Below are positions 44,002 through 55,800 of a stretch of DNA of 64,000 nt, piece after piece. The stretch lies in the NCBI GenBank assembly GCA_025917655.1, contig CP084620.1, positions 1,984,001 through 2,048,000 of the forward strand, given 5' to 3'. The DNA comes from Chlorella sorokiniana. Lineage: Eukaryota > Chlorophyta > Trebouxiophyceae > Chlorellales > Chlorellaceae. How positions within the stretch are numbered: the first letter of the stretch is position 1; every line of letters starts with the position of its first letter. Position numbers and translations under genes: made by a program. The notes below the pieces were generated by a model. The model searched no databases. It saw only the letters and a program-made list of their open reading frames with translations, and had not been told where the DNA came from.

Positions 44002-46550
44002 TCATGCCTGGCCTGCCGACACCGGGGTTGCGCTCTCCAGCGCCCGCTGCACAGCAATATGCAAAGAAAGACATGGAGGTGTTATGGCTTGCCGCCGCCT
44101 TCCGGCATCCCCCAAAACAGAGCAAAACAACAGGACAGCCACTCACCGCCAGCAGGACACGAGCCTGTCCAAACACGCTACTCGTGTCGCCCTCCTCCGC
44201 CTCCCTGATGCCGCGCAGCAGGTTGCGCACAAAGTTGGCACGTGCCTCGCCAGCTCCAGGCGCGGCGGACAACAGGGCCCTGGCTGGCGCAAAGCGTGGG
44301 TCTTCCTGCATGGCTCGCGCAGGTTTCATATTGAGAGAATGCCTGCACAAAACACAAGCACTCCCGACTCCTGGAGCGGTTGAGCCCAGCGCCCACCTGA
44401 AACTCGGGGCGGCGGCGGCCTCATTCAGCGCGCGCAGCAGACGTTCATACTTGACGCTGTCTGCTGGTTGCCCCTCCAGCAGCGAGCTGTTTGGCGGCGG
44501 TGCTGCTGCCGCCGCTGCTGCCTCCAAGTCCTCCAGCCTGAGATCCCCACTCTCTAACGAACGCTGCGGCGCAGGCCAGGCCGGCAGCATCGGACAGTGG
44601 TTGAAAGTAAGACACCTGCACAAGGGTGTAGTGTTCGAGGCAGCCATGCTTTTGCCAGCCTCACCTCCAGTAAAATTTTGGTTAGAGCAAAGGGACTGGT
44701 GTAATCGCCCTCCTGCACCCCTTCGATGCCTCGCAGCTGCAGCATGGACGGGGGGCAGGGGTGGCTGCCTTGCGTGGGGGTTTGTGGGCGCACCATGACA
44801 CGCGGCAGTCACAGTCAGTCGACTGCGCCACACGCCCTTGGCAGCCAGCCCTGTGTCGCACCAGGCTGCGCGCAAAGTTGTCCCGACGCTCGCCGCCGTG
44901 GGGGGCCGCAGCCAGCAGTGTGCGCACCGGATCAAATCGGTAGTCAACCTGCACAGACGAGCAAGTCCACTTGCCAAATACTGAAGAGCGTTGCAAACCA
45001 AAAACCAGGCTGCTGTTCATGCTCGTTGCGAAGAAAGGCGACAGCACCTCACCTCAAGCTCTGGAGAAGCTGCGGTGGCAGACAGCGCGGACAGCAGAGC
45101 ATCATACTTGCTGCCGCTGCTGTTGGACGCCGTGGCCGCTGCGGCGCCTGCAGCTCGTGCTGCTGGGGCGGCAGGCGAGTCCGTTGCAGGGCTGCCGCTT
45201 CCCGCTGGGTCGGTGATTTCGGCTGCAAGTGCTCGCTGCAGCAGACAGGACAGCACAAAGAGGCGGGCGTAAGGAGCTGTGCAGGCACCAGCCAGCCACC
45301 AAACATGCCAAGAGGGCCTGCTCGCGCGCTCGCGAACGCCCTGCTGCTGGGCCCGGCTCCCTTACCTCCAGCAGGGTGCGGGCCAGCCCAAACACGCTGT
45401 CGCTGCCGTCCTCTGCCTCGTCAACACCTCGCAGCAGGCTGCGTGCAAAGTTGCGTCGCGCTTCCCCGGACTTTGGCGCAGCTGCCAGCAGGGCGCGCAC
45501 CGGCTCGAAGCGAGGCTCCTGCAGCCGGGCACACGCGATTCACAACAGGCTCGGCGGGCAGGCTTGCCGCGTGCGCAGCAGCAAGCTCCGCCAGCGCTGG
45601 CTGGGTCGGTTGGTCCGCACAAGCTGCGGGCCGGCTCATGCAGGCACCTTGGCCTCCTGAGCAGCAGCGCAGAGGGTCTGCAGCAGCCCCTCCAGCCTGT
45701 CGCCGCCTGCTCCAGCGCCGGCACCAGCCTCTGCCGTGGCCTGGATGCTGGCTGCCGCTGGGTCCCCAGCACCGATGGCGTCCGCAGCTGCAGCATCAGA
45801 GCCACCAGACGCAACGCGCAGCGCGGTGCTGCTTGGAATGACTGGGACCGGAACAGGGCGCCGCGCATGTCGGCGCTGACCTTGGCCTGGGCCACAGGGG
45901 CAGCTTCGGGCTGGGTGCGTGCCGGGCTGGAGCCTGCTGAACGCACTGCGGGAGCTGCGCGGCTGGAGGCAGCCTCAAGCTGGCGGCCTGCGCCACCAAG
46001 GCCGCCCACCGCGACCTGCACGCCGCCATCCAGGCCCGCAGCCGCTGCTGCACTGTGCACAGAGGCGGCGGCAGCGCTGTCGGCCGACCCTCGGCGCAAG
46101 ATGACTGTGCCGCTGTCGGTCGCCTCGTTTCGGCGAATGCTTGCGGCTACAACAGACGCGACACCCTGCGCAGCAGCCCCAAGTAAATGGACGCGTCCTT
46201 TCGAGCTCGCAGGACGGGAGCTGAAGGTTGGAGCAGACGCCAGCAGGCATGCATCCTCAGCCCGCATGCTGGCGCACCTTGGCAAAGGGCAGAAGGGCAT
46301 CTGCAGCAGCAGACACAAATGCGACAGCCAGGATGAGAGGCGCGGCATGCTCCTTGTTGCCGCGGACGTTGGCCTGCCGGGCAGACGATGCCTCGTCAGC
46401 CGCCGCCCGTGGCGCTGCTGCGCGCGGCTGAATTGCTGCCGAGGGCTTTGCGCGCACAGGGAGCGGGGCTAGCCCATGTAGATGCCGAGCGCGGCAGGGT
46501 GCTCCCGCACAGCCCAGACTAGAGGCGAGCATTGTGCCCAAGGAGGACAT
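44002..46550 (-). CDS. Novel three-repeat protein, probably organelle-targeted
   Basis: The minus-strand ATG at 46550 (MSSLGTMLASSLGCAGAPCR) opens a basic, Ala-rich presequence. A possible membrane helix (APLILAVAFVSAAADALLPF) and a long Ala-rich linker follow. Three homologous units of about 110 residues come next. Each has a short helix (RLEGLLQTLCAAAQEAK; KYDALLSALSATAASPELE; KYERLLRALNEAAAAPSF), then RFxPxRxLLxAAPxxGExRxNF (45510, 44930, 44300), then SLLRGxxEAExGDxSxxF (45410, 44720, 44190) and ARxLLEV. Exon boundaries fall at the same places in each unit (after ...LLE and before the RFxP block), indicating exon-set duplication. The last exon ends ALESATPVSAGQA, stop at 44002-44004. Family not recognised. 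Confidence 0.7.
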
Positions 46551-46852
46551 GCTACGGACCACCCTTCGCAAGGAATTATTAGTTGCGACTCAAGTAACGA
46601 CGATGTAGGGCTCATTAGGGCCCCGATATTGGTATCCAAACATACTACCTGGCCGTACATACGTGCGTACTTTGCACGCTCCCAAAACGTTACAGGTGGC
46701 AAGGCTGCAGGGCTGAAAAGAGGGGAAAGCAGTTCATGAATAGGGGGTACTCAATGTGTAGACTATATGCAAGGGCACTTCACTGTGAGGAGAACACGCG
46801 ACACGCAGGTAGCGCCAGGCGCTGCCACATGTGCAACCAGTGCGTTGTCAGC

Positions 46853-49800
46853 TCAGCTGGCAGAGCTGCGGCCCATCGCTTCGATGGCGTGCGCCGCCGA
46901 CAGCGACGTGGAGCGCAGGATGATGGTGAGCAGGATGGCTGAGGAGGGCGCGTCGTCGGCCGACATCGCCTCGAAGGCGCGCCGCGAGATGCGCCACGCG
47001 CTGCCCCCTTCCTCCACCACCGCAGGAAAGCTGCAAGCGGGAGGCGGGCGAGGGCAGAGCTGCATCGGCGCGTTATCGGAAATCACTCAGCTGTTGCTGA
47101 ACCTTTGGCCACACACATGCCAGCAAGGGCAGCAACCTCAACGTGTCCCAGCAGAGCCAGATGCACGTCAGCAACGCTTGCCAGGGCCTGCCAGCACCTG
47201 CGTGGCCGCTGCAGGAAGAAGTCCAGCTCGCCCACAATGCTGCCTGGGCCATAGGTGAGGCGCCGCTCCGCGTAGTGCGGCCGCGTGTCTGGGGGAGCGC
47301 GTGCATCTGGGCGCGGCTGGCCACGGTGCTCTGCGTGAAGTCCACCCTGCAGGTCACCGCCCCGCACTCCAGGACCCACAGGCAGTCGGAGGCGCTGCCC
47401 AGCGCAAACAGCTCCTCGCCCGCCCTACGAGAAAGATGCTGACGATATGAGGTGGTGGAAGCAGTTCGGGCAGGCAAAGTTGTGATGAAAGGAAGGGCAG
47501 GAGCCCAGGCGCGCATGGCTGACGATGAGCGGTGGGACTGCTCTGCCAACCTGGCGAGCACCCTTCCCGCGCAGCCCAGCCAGCAGCCCCTCACCGCAGC
47601 TCCTGCTTTTCTGTGAATCGCTCCAACTGCGCCGCCGCCGCATCATAGTCCACGGCCTTGGTGCCAAAGATGCAGCGCGGCAGCTCCAGGTGCGCACGCA
47701 GCACTTCGGCCAGGGTCAGGCAGGGTGCCTGCGGCGGGCACAGCCCGTGCTGGCGGGCCGCTGCCAGGAAGTGCTCCTCGCAGAAGTGGCAGCCGGCGTC
47801 CATGGAGGGGAACCACAGGCACATGGGTCCTGCAAGGGCGCAGGCCAGGTGGCACATGCCTGGAGCACGAACCTGGGCAAACAGATCGCAGCAGCGGCGG
47901 GTTTGGCAGAGGAAAGGAAGGTCACGCGCATTCTGCGCACCGTCATCCCCAGCCAGGGCACCGGGGTTGGCTGTCGCAGCGGAAGGCCCTGGGCAGCCAG
48001 TAGCTTGCGGATGTGGGATTTGTTTGGGTCCATGTGGGTAAGGATGAGCTGCAAGGGGGGCAACACACGCGGGTCGGCTGCTTGCAAGAGTGCAGCAACA
48101 ACACAAGCAAGACAGAACCGCAGCCAGCAAAGCCTTGCCTGGATGCCCAAGGCCTGCAGGCGGTTGTGCAGGGTGACAAAGGAGCGCGCCGCTGTGGCGT
48201 CCAGCCCTTGTACGCGCCTGCAAGTGGGCGGGGAGGGGCAGCGGTGCGTGTCTTTCTGATTTCCAAGCTCCAAAGCTGACGGGATTAACGCGGCCAGCTC
48301 CCTGACTCGCCTGAAGTCCAGGATGAGGAAGCGCGGCGACTCCGCCAGCGCCGCCGCCACCTTGGATAGCTGTGCCCTGCAGGAGCCTGCAGGCGGAGCA
48401 GCAGCCAGCGTTCCATGACTCCCCTGCACTCCTGCAGCTGGGGCTGCCTGTGCCCCGAGTGCGGGACCCGGCAACACCCGTGCTTTACAGCAGCGAGCGC
48501 TTCAACCACAGCACAACCAGCCGGCAGCCCACCCGACAAGCTGCGGGCCAGCAGGTCAACGTTGTCGTACGTGCGGCTGAGAGTAGCGCTGCTGGGCAGG
48601 CTGGCCAGCCGCCCCATGTGCGCCTGGCCGTCGGCACCCTGCACAGCCTGCTCCCCGGCTCCAAGTGTGGCTGGCTGGCCAGCGTGCCGGCGACAATGCT
48701 CAGCACTCGCTCCACCACGCTCACAGAGCTGCGGCAGGCAGCAGTCATGCGCAGTCAGCTGAGCAGCAACAGCTTGGCAGCTGTGCACGGCTGGGCTGCA
48801 TACGCGTGCTGGACAAAGCTGTGCAGCTGCTCTTAAGCAGCCGCTGATCCGTGGCCCACCTGCCAAAGAAGAGGTAGCCCTGGAGCGACACAGCCGTGAT
48901 GCGCGCTGCAAACACGTCCAGCACCGTGCGTTGGTCAAGGTGCGCACCGCGTCGCTCCGGCTGGGCACCACAGTAAAAGCAGTCATCGTCACGCGCGAGT
49001 AGCTGAGCGGTGTGGGAAGGTGGGAAAGTTGAAGGGTGGAGGGTGGGGAAATATGGTGGAACCCATTGTTTAATACACATGCATCGGGGTGTCAGCCCCG
49101 GCCCCCACCTGTACGCAAAGTGCAGGGCGGCCAGCACGATGCCGCCAGCAATGCCCGCCTCCAGACCACCCGCCATCACCAGCGCAAAGGTGGCCAGCAG
49201 CAGCGCGTACTCCACGCCAGAGATGCGCTTGGCGGCAATGAACAGCCAGTCCTGCAGGCGCGCAAGCAGGCAACATGCTGATGATCGCGCTTGCAGATCG
49301 CGCAGATCGCAGCGAGCACGCCCTGGTCACACAACAGCACAGCGCTGTCAAATCCCCCTTGCCTTCAGGATATCCTGGCCGATCCAGGCCGTCAGGCCGC
49401 CAAAGTAAAAGTTGGGCAGGTAGGTCATCACGTTCACAGGAACAGCAAACACAGCCAGCTCCGCAGCTGCATCAACATCAGGCAGGGTGTGTGATGTTCA
49501 CTCTGTTGACTAAGCAGCAAACACCCACAAGGTTGGGGGAGCTGCCAAGCTCCCGTAAGTTGCACTCCAATCCCCCCCGCCCCCCTTTGCCCACCTGCCA
49601 GCATGATGCCCATCAGCGGTGTGTCCACCCCCATGCGCATGCTGAACAGCGTCTGGGAGAAGATGTAGCTGCCGGTGAAGCCCACCCCGGCTCCAGCGGC
49701 CAGCAGGTTGGACAGACCCACGGTGACCAGCTCAGCGTTGTAGTCCAGCTCGCGGGGAGAGTCTGCCTGGATGGCGGCAATGTCCAGGCTGCTCCCGAAA

Positions 49801-51440
49801 GCGACCACCACAAACAAAGCCAGAAGCTTGCCAACCTGTAGCCAGGGACATGGCCAAAGAGCTGCCTCCACATTCTTGGTTGAACTGCATGCGTTTATGC
49901 TGTTGAGCAGCCCTACCTGGGGGGCAGGGCCTGCCAGTAGATGTTGCTAGGAGGGAAGTCGTGAATGCCATACAGCCTCCACGCCTTCCAGAACCGCCAG
50001 TCGCTGTCGCCTGGCAGCTGTTTGGCCACCCAGCCAGCCTCCCGTGCATCCTCCAGCGTCAGGCCAAAGGCGTGGAGGGCAGCGTAGAACAGCAGCGGCA
50101 CCGACAGCAGCAGCACGGGCAGCGCAATGGGGCTCCTGCAGGCGCACCAACACCAACGTGAGGGCAGCTGCGGCAAGCCTGCTGGACAGCTTGGTCGAGC
50201 TGCTGCGACATCGCCGACCGCAGACCCACCTGAAGCGGTGGAGCACCGCAGTGATCAGCAGCACCATGGCCAAGGCAGGGGCCAGCTTGACCAGTGCGCT
50301 TCCGTCGGCCAGCTGAGCCCATGATGCAAGGCCTGCCACCTCTAGCCCTGTCGCCAGGCTGACCCCAGCTGTGAGGCAGAAGTAGCCCACGAAGCAGAGG
50401 TAGCCGCCGATGACGGGGAGCGGAACATACTGCACCAGGCTGGCCAGCTTCAGAGCGCCTGCGGGGTGCAGCAGACCCACGAGCGCTTGCCAATCGCAAG
50501 TAAACCGTGGAGTGTGCCTGCATGCAAGAACTGTTGGCAGACTGCGGTCACACCGGTGCAGATGATGAGCAGGCCCGCGACCCCAGTGGAGAGCGTCAGC
50601 GTGGCCAGCGCGGTGGCCAGCGTGCCGTCCTGCGGCCAGCCTGCCTCGCCGCACAGCGCCACCACCGAGGTGGCAATGGATGAGAGGAAGATGAGGCCCA
50701 CATCCTGCACCTGGCCGACCGCAAAGGGCAGCGTGCTGAACGTCGCAAATGCGAGCATGTGGATGGCAGAGGAGAGGAAGACGAGCTTGACCAGGGAGCC
50801 CATCATGGGGTGGAAGAAAGGGTCCTGCACACTCACAGAGGAGGAGGGCAAGGAATGGAGGCCCGTGAATCGGGGGCAGACGTGAAGCAGCTATCGCCCG
50901 TGACACACAGCAGCACTACGGCCAAAGGCGGTCGACAGCGGCTCAGCTCACCCTGAAGATGATTGCGGCAAAGGCGCCCATCACTGGCAGCGCAACAACA
51001 ACGTTGATGGTTCCCGTTACCGCTGCCCGTGTGTACCGCCCCTGCTGTTCGCGCTGGTTTGGCTGTGGGTGCAGCTCCGGCTGTGCGGCACCCTCGACTG
51101 GCTTGCGCGACGGCGGCGGTCGGTCAGGCCCCAGGATGTTTGTGTGAAAGGGGTGAGCGCCGCTGCCATTCATGGCCATGGACGTCGAGCCTGCCGGAGA
51201 GAACGGGCTGAGCACTGCGCCGCTGGGGTGTGGCGACAAGAGGCTTTCCAGCAGGCCGTCGCCAGCGCCGGTGCTCAAGGCGGCGGGGCTCAGCCGCCGA
51301 GTGCTCACGCTGCTCAGGCGCAGCTGTGGCCAGCGTTTGGGGCTGGAGCTCATCAAACGTTCGTTGCTATCATCTTGACCAGCTTCTTGCTCGCCAGCCT
51401 CCAGCAGTGGCTGCTCTATGTCTTCAACCTGGGAGCGCAT
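46853..51440 (-). CDS. SulP/SLC26-type transporter with STAS and cNMP-binding-like domain, copy 1 (Vsb1-like)
   Basis: ATG at 51440 (MRSQVEDIEQPLLEAGEQEA) starts a hydrophilic N-terminus. The membrane domain follows: TGTINVVVALPVMGAFAAII, SLVKLVFLSSAIHMLAF, STLPFAVGQVQDVGLIFLSS, YVPLPVIGGYLCFVGYFCLT, KLLALFVVVAFGSSLDIAAI, GLSNLLAAGAGVGFTGSYIF, VNVMTYLPNFYFGGLTAWIG, LLLATFALVMAGGLEAGIAG. A STAS-type segment (ITAVSLQGYLFFG, PRFLILDFRRVRELA, GLDATAARSFVTLHNRLQAL) and a C-terminal cNMP-binding-like segment (DCLWVLECGAVTCRVDF, YGPGSIVGELDFFLQRPR) complete it. The PFAVGQVQDVGLIFLS signature and the SulP-STAS-cNMP order match yeast Vsb1 (Ygr125w), a vacuolar protein for basic amino acid storage, better than plasma-membrane sulfate carriers. 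The stop is at 46853-46855. A one-base frame break lies at a G5 run, 47291-47295. Confidence 0.85.
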
Positions 51441-51770
51441 CTGGCCAGCAGGCACGGGGCTCCTCAACCACTCAAAGATCACGGTGTAAGCAGCCAGGGG
51501 CGAATCTTTTTCTAGTGTCGGTGGGCCTCCAGGGCTGACATGCTGTTGCAAAGAACCCTTGACAAACAACCCTGGAAACGGCGTGAGACATTCAATAAAA
51601 TTTCGCAGTACGTGTCCTCCATGACCGTAACCGTTCCTCTAAGCAAACAAGCAAATATATTTCGGTGCTGCTGCCACGTGGCCTCCAGCACGTTCCTTAC
51701 TTGCACTCCCTGCGCGATGTTTCTGATTGAAACATTTACGATCATTGGCTGGAGTCATCGCTGAATAGAA

Positions 51771-52715
51771 ATGCAGGCAGAGCGCTGTCTGCTGCGGACC
51801 AGTCTACCACTGTTTCAGCCCCGGAGGCCGGTGAGCATTGATCCTACGAATCAGACTTGTCCCCCGGCTGCAACAAACCAATTGCGCTGCCCCGCTGCGG
51901 TCTTTCTCCCTGCAGTGCCACTGCCAGTGCCACCGCCAACAGCCGCCTCCAGCCCCATCACATTTTGCCATCTCCACCTTTGCAGGGCCTGCGGCGGCAC
52001 AGCCGTGCAGTTGCTGTGCGCGCTGAGAAGGACAAGCCCAGCTCCTTCTTTCCCGAGGCCTTTGTGAACGCCATCACTGTGGCAGTGAAGAACTCGCCGC
52101 TGAACGCCGGCAAGCTGGCACTCGCGAAGGCGCAGGCAGGGCAGTACGATGAGGCGGCGGTGAAAGCCAAGATCCAGAACCTCATCAAAGACAACCCGGT
52201 GAGGGAGGCGTGCTCAAGGAACATGCTCGTGGATGGGGCTCTGCAGTTCGCGGCTGCGGTTGCCTGTCTGTGTCGCAGGAAGGGCCTGCAGCTGTGCCGA
52301 GGGGTGGCAAGGCTTGTCGCCCAGGACGGCCCGGCCCCGGCCCCCCCCGCAGGTGGTTGTGTTCTCCTGGTCAGGCTGCCCCTTCTGCAAGAAGGCGAAG
52401 GCGGTGCTGGACGCCGCGGGAGCGCGGTACACCGCTCTGGAGCTGGATGAGCTGGCCGATGGCAAGGCCCTCCGTGCCGAGCTGGCGGCGCTGACGGGGC
52501 GCACCTCCGTGCCCAACATCTGGATCGGCGGCGCCAACGTGGGCGGCTGCAACGACGGCCCGGGCATTGCCACGCTGCAGGCCAAGGGGAGCTGGAGCCG
52601 ATGCTGCGGGCAGCCGGCGCGCTGTGAGGCCAGCGTGGCGCCTGCGCTGCGGTGGGCAGGCCTTGGTGCAGCCCTTGTCGTGCTTCCCACCGACAACCTT
52701 GCCTTGTTGATGTGA
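51771..52715 (+). CDS. Glutaredoxin, CPFC type, predicted plastid-targeted
   Basis: Thiol-disulfide oxidoreductase using glutathione. The start ATG at 51771 and a 20-codon exon (MQAERCLLRTSLPLFQPRRP) splice to GLRRHSRAVAVRAEKD, together a plausible chloroplast transit peptide. An unusual helical segment follows (PEAFVNAITVAVKNSPLNAG, KAKIQNLIKDNP). The fold begins VVVFSWSGCPFCKKAKAVLD with active site CPFC, then the cis-proline block TSVPNIWIGG and the GSH-binding GGCNDG. After QAKG the annotated frame runs to TGA at 52713-52715 with non-family sequence. One extra G in the run at 52586-52589 would give the family-typical ELEPMLRAAGAL ending at 52625-52627. The gene lies between two tandem transporter genes on the other strand and starts about 330 bp from copy 1's start. 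Confidence 0.85.
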
Positions 52716-52890
52716 GATGAACGTTCAGCAGACACCTGAGGCTTGCTTTATGAATCATGCATGCACCTGCAAACAGTTCATTTATTAAAACGAGCAAGTG
52801 GCAACAAACCAGAGCCAAGTGCAATAAAAGGTCTGGGACAGCAAGCCAGCGGCTTGCACAGCTGCTTGCATGTAGTCTCCGCCGGTCCCT

Positions 52891-55800
52891 TCACAACAAG
52901 TGGCTACTGCGCTCCAGGGCCTCCAATGCATGCGCCGCGCTCAGAGTGGTGGACCGCAGCACAATCTGCTGCAGCACAGCCAGCGAGGCGGGGCTGTGCG
53001 CCGCCATGGCCTCCATCGCCTGGCGGGGGCAGCGCCACGCGCTGCCCGCCGCCTCCACCACCGCGCCCAGGCTGCGCGGCCGCTGCAGGAAGAAGTCCAG
53101 CTCGCCGACGATGCTGCCGGGCCCGCAGCGGATGGTGCGCTCCCGTGGTGGGGCTGCGTGTCTGGGGGAGCGCCGGCAGCTGGGCGCGGCTGGCCGCCGA
53201 AGCCAGGGCAAAGTCCACCTGGCACACCACTGCAGCCAAGCAGGAGAGCAGGAGGGACTGGCACACAAGGGCCCACCACTGATGCACAGTGCACAGAGAG
53301 CAGAGGCAGGTGCAAGGAAGCGGCTCGCCACGCAGCAAGCGGCCAGATCAGCCGCAGCCGTCTCACCCATGCCGCTTTCCAGGAGGAACACGTCGTCTGA
53401 ATGGTCGCCAACAGCGAAAAGCACGTCACCCGCCCTGCACCCCAGTGACAGGCGGTCAACAAGTCACACCCGCCGCACGTAGCAGCTGTGCACATGCATC
53501 GCAACGCGCCCGCAGCCTGGCGCAGCCCAGCCTGCAGCGCTCCTCACCGCAGCTCTCGCCTCTCCATGAACAGTTCCAGCCGCGACGCTGCCGCCTCGTA
53601 ATCCAAGGATGAGCCCAGTATGCAGCGCGGCAGCTCCAGGTGTGCACGCAGCACTTCGGCCAGGGTCAGGCAGGGCGCCTGCGGCGAGCACAGCCCGTGC
53701 TGGCGGGCCGCTGCCAGGAAGTGCTCCTCGCAGAAGTGGCAGCCGGCGTCCATGGAGGGGAACCACAGGCACATGGGTCCTGCAAGGGCACAGGCCAGGT
53801 GGCAGCGCGTGTGGCGGCCACACAGCCTGCAGCGGACGCGCAAGCAGGCGATGCTGCTGTGTCCTGCGCGCCCCGCGCACCAGCATCAGGCTGCCAATCA
53901 TCGGGGAGTTGGGCTGGTACAGGACCAGGCCTTGGGCTGCCAGCAGCTGGCGAACGTATGCGTTGCGCGCAGTGATGTGGGTGATGATGAGCTGCAGATG
54001 AGCGGCAACGAGGGCGGGTGGTCAGGTGCAACCAGGCTATCAGCAGGCCTGCATGCGAGGCGCGCGTCAGCGCTTGCCTGGATCCCAAGCTGCTGCAGCT
54101 TGCTGTGCAGGGTGGCAAACGAGCGGGCGGCCGTGGCATCCAGCCCTTGCAGCCGTCTGCAGATCAGGCAGAACGGGAGGGGGTTGGAGGCATCCTCCTG
54201 CTGGAGCAGGGCCCTTTATCAGCAAAGCCTGCAACCAGCCGCTCGCCTGAAGTCCAGGATGAGGAAGCGCGGCGAGTTGGCCAGCGCTGCCGCCACCTTG
54301 GATAGCTGCGCGGAACCTGCAAGCAGTGAACAAACACGCTCTGAGGGCGGCTCTTGCAATCCTGCAGACCACCAGGAACTGCCAGGCAGAGAACTAGCCC
54401 ACAGCGCTTTTCAGCCCGTGCGTGCTCGTCACAGTTACCAAGCAGCTTGTCCACATTGTCGTAAGTGTTGCAGAGGGCTGCACTCGGGAGTTGGTAGACG
54501 GCTGCCGGGCGCCCAGGGCTGTGGGGGAGGCTGGGGTGTAGCAGTGGCCGGGTGCAGCTGAGAGTTGAGGGTGCTGGCCGCAACTTCCACCACCTTCTGC
54601 ACCACCTGCACTGAGCTGCCGCAGCAGAACCAACCACACTTTCAGAACTGCCACAGCGCCTGCTGCTTGCCAGACAAGGAGGGCTGCAAACCACCCAGTG
54701 TCGTCTGGACAGGGCCCCCACGCCGCATCGCCCGCGCTCCCCTTTCGCCTGCGAGCCCTGTGCCCTGCAGCGCACGCACCTGCCGAAGAAGAGGTAGCCC
54801 TGGAGCGATACAGCCGTGATGCGCGCCGCAAACACGTCCAGCACCGTGCGCTGGTCAAAGGTGCGCACCGCGCCGCTCCGGCTGGGCACCACAGTAAAAG
54901 CAGTCATTGTCACGCGCGAGTAGCTGCGCGGTGTGGGAAGGTGGGAAAGTTGAAGGGTGGAGGGTGGGGAATGATATGGGGGCACGCGCTGTTTGGTACA
55001 CACACATCGGTGTATCAGCCCAAGCCCTTACCTGTACGCAAAGTGCAGGGCGGCCAGCACGATGCCGCCAGCAATGCCCGCCTCCAGACCACCCGCCATC
55101 ACCAGCGCAAAGGTGGCCAGCAGCAGCGCGTACTCCACGCCAGAGATGCGCTTGGCGGCAATGAACAGCCAGTCCTGCAGGCGCGCAAGCAGGCAACATG
55201 CTGATGATTGTGCTTGCAGATCGCAGCGAGCCCGCCCTGGTCACACAACAGCACAGCGCTGTCAAATCACCCCCTTGCCTTCAGGATATCCTGGCCGATC
55301 CAGGCCGTCAGGCCGCCAAAGTAAAAGTTGGGCAGGTAGGTCATCACGTTCACAGGAACAGCAAACACAGCCAGCTCCGCAGCTGCGTCCACATCAGGCA
55401 GAGGGTGTGTGATGTGGATCTGCTGACTAGACAACGCACACAATCATCCAAAAGTTTTGAGGAGCTGCCAAGCTCCCGTACGTCGCACTCCGACCCTGCC
55501 AAACCCGCGTCTTTGCCCACCTGCCAGCATGATGCCCATCAGCGGCGTGTCCACCCCCATGCGCATGCTGAACAGTGTCTGGGAGAAGATGTAGCTGCCG
55601 GTGAAGCCCACCCCGGCTCCAGCGGCCAGCAGGTTGGACAGACCCACGGTGACCAGCTCAGCGTTGTAGTCCAGCTCGCGCGGGAGTCTGCCTGGATGGC
55701 GGCGACGTCCATGCTTGATCCGAAGGCCACGATGAAGAACAGAGTCAGGAGCTTGCTGCCCTGCAGTGGGATGAGGAGAGGATTAAACCAGCGCCGCTCC

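Noticed and set aside
44000-46400. Long plus-strand frames opposite the three-repeat gene
   Set aside because: Antisense shadows; the minus strand carries the conserved repeats with phase-consistent splice sites.
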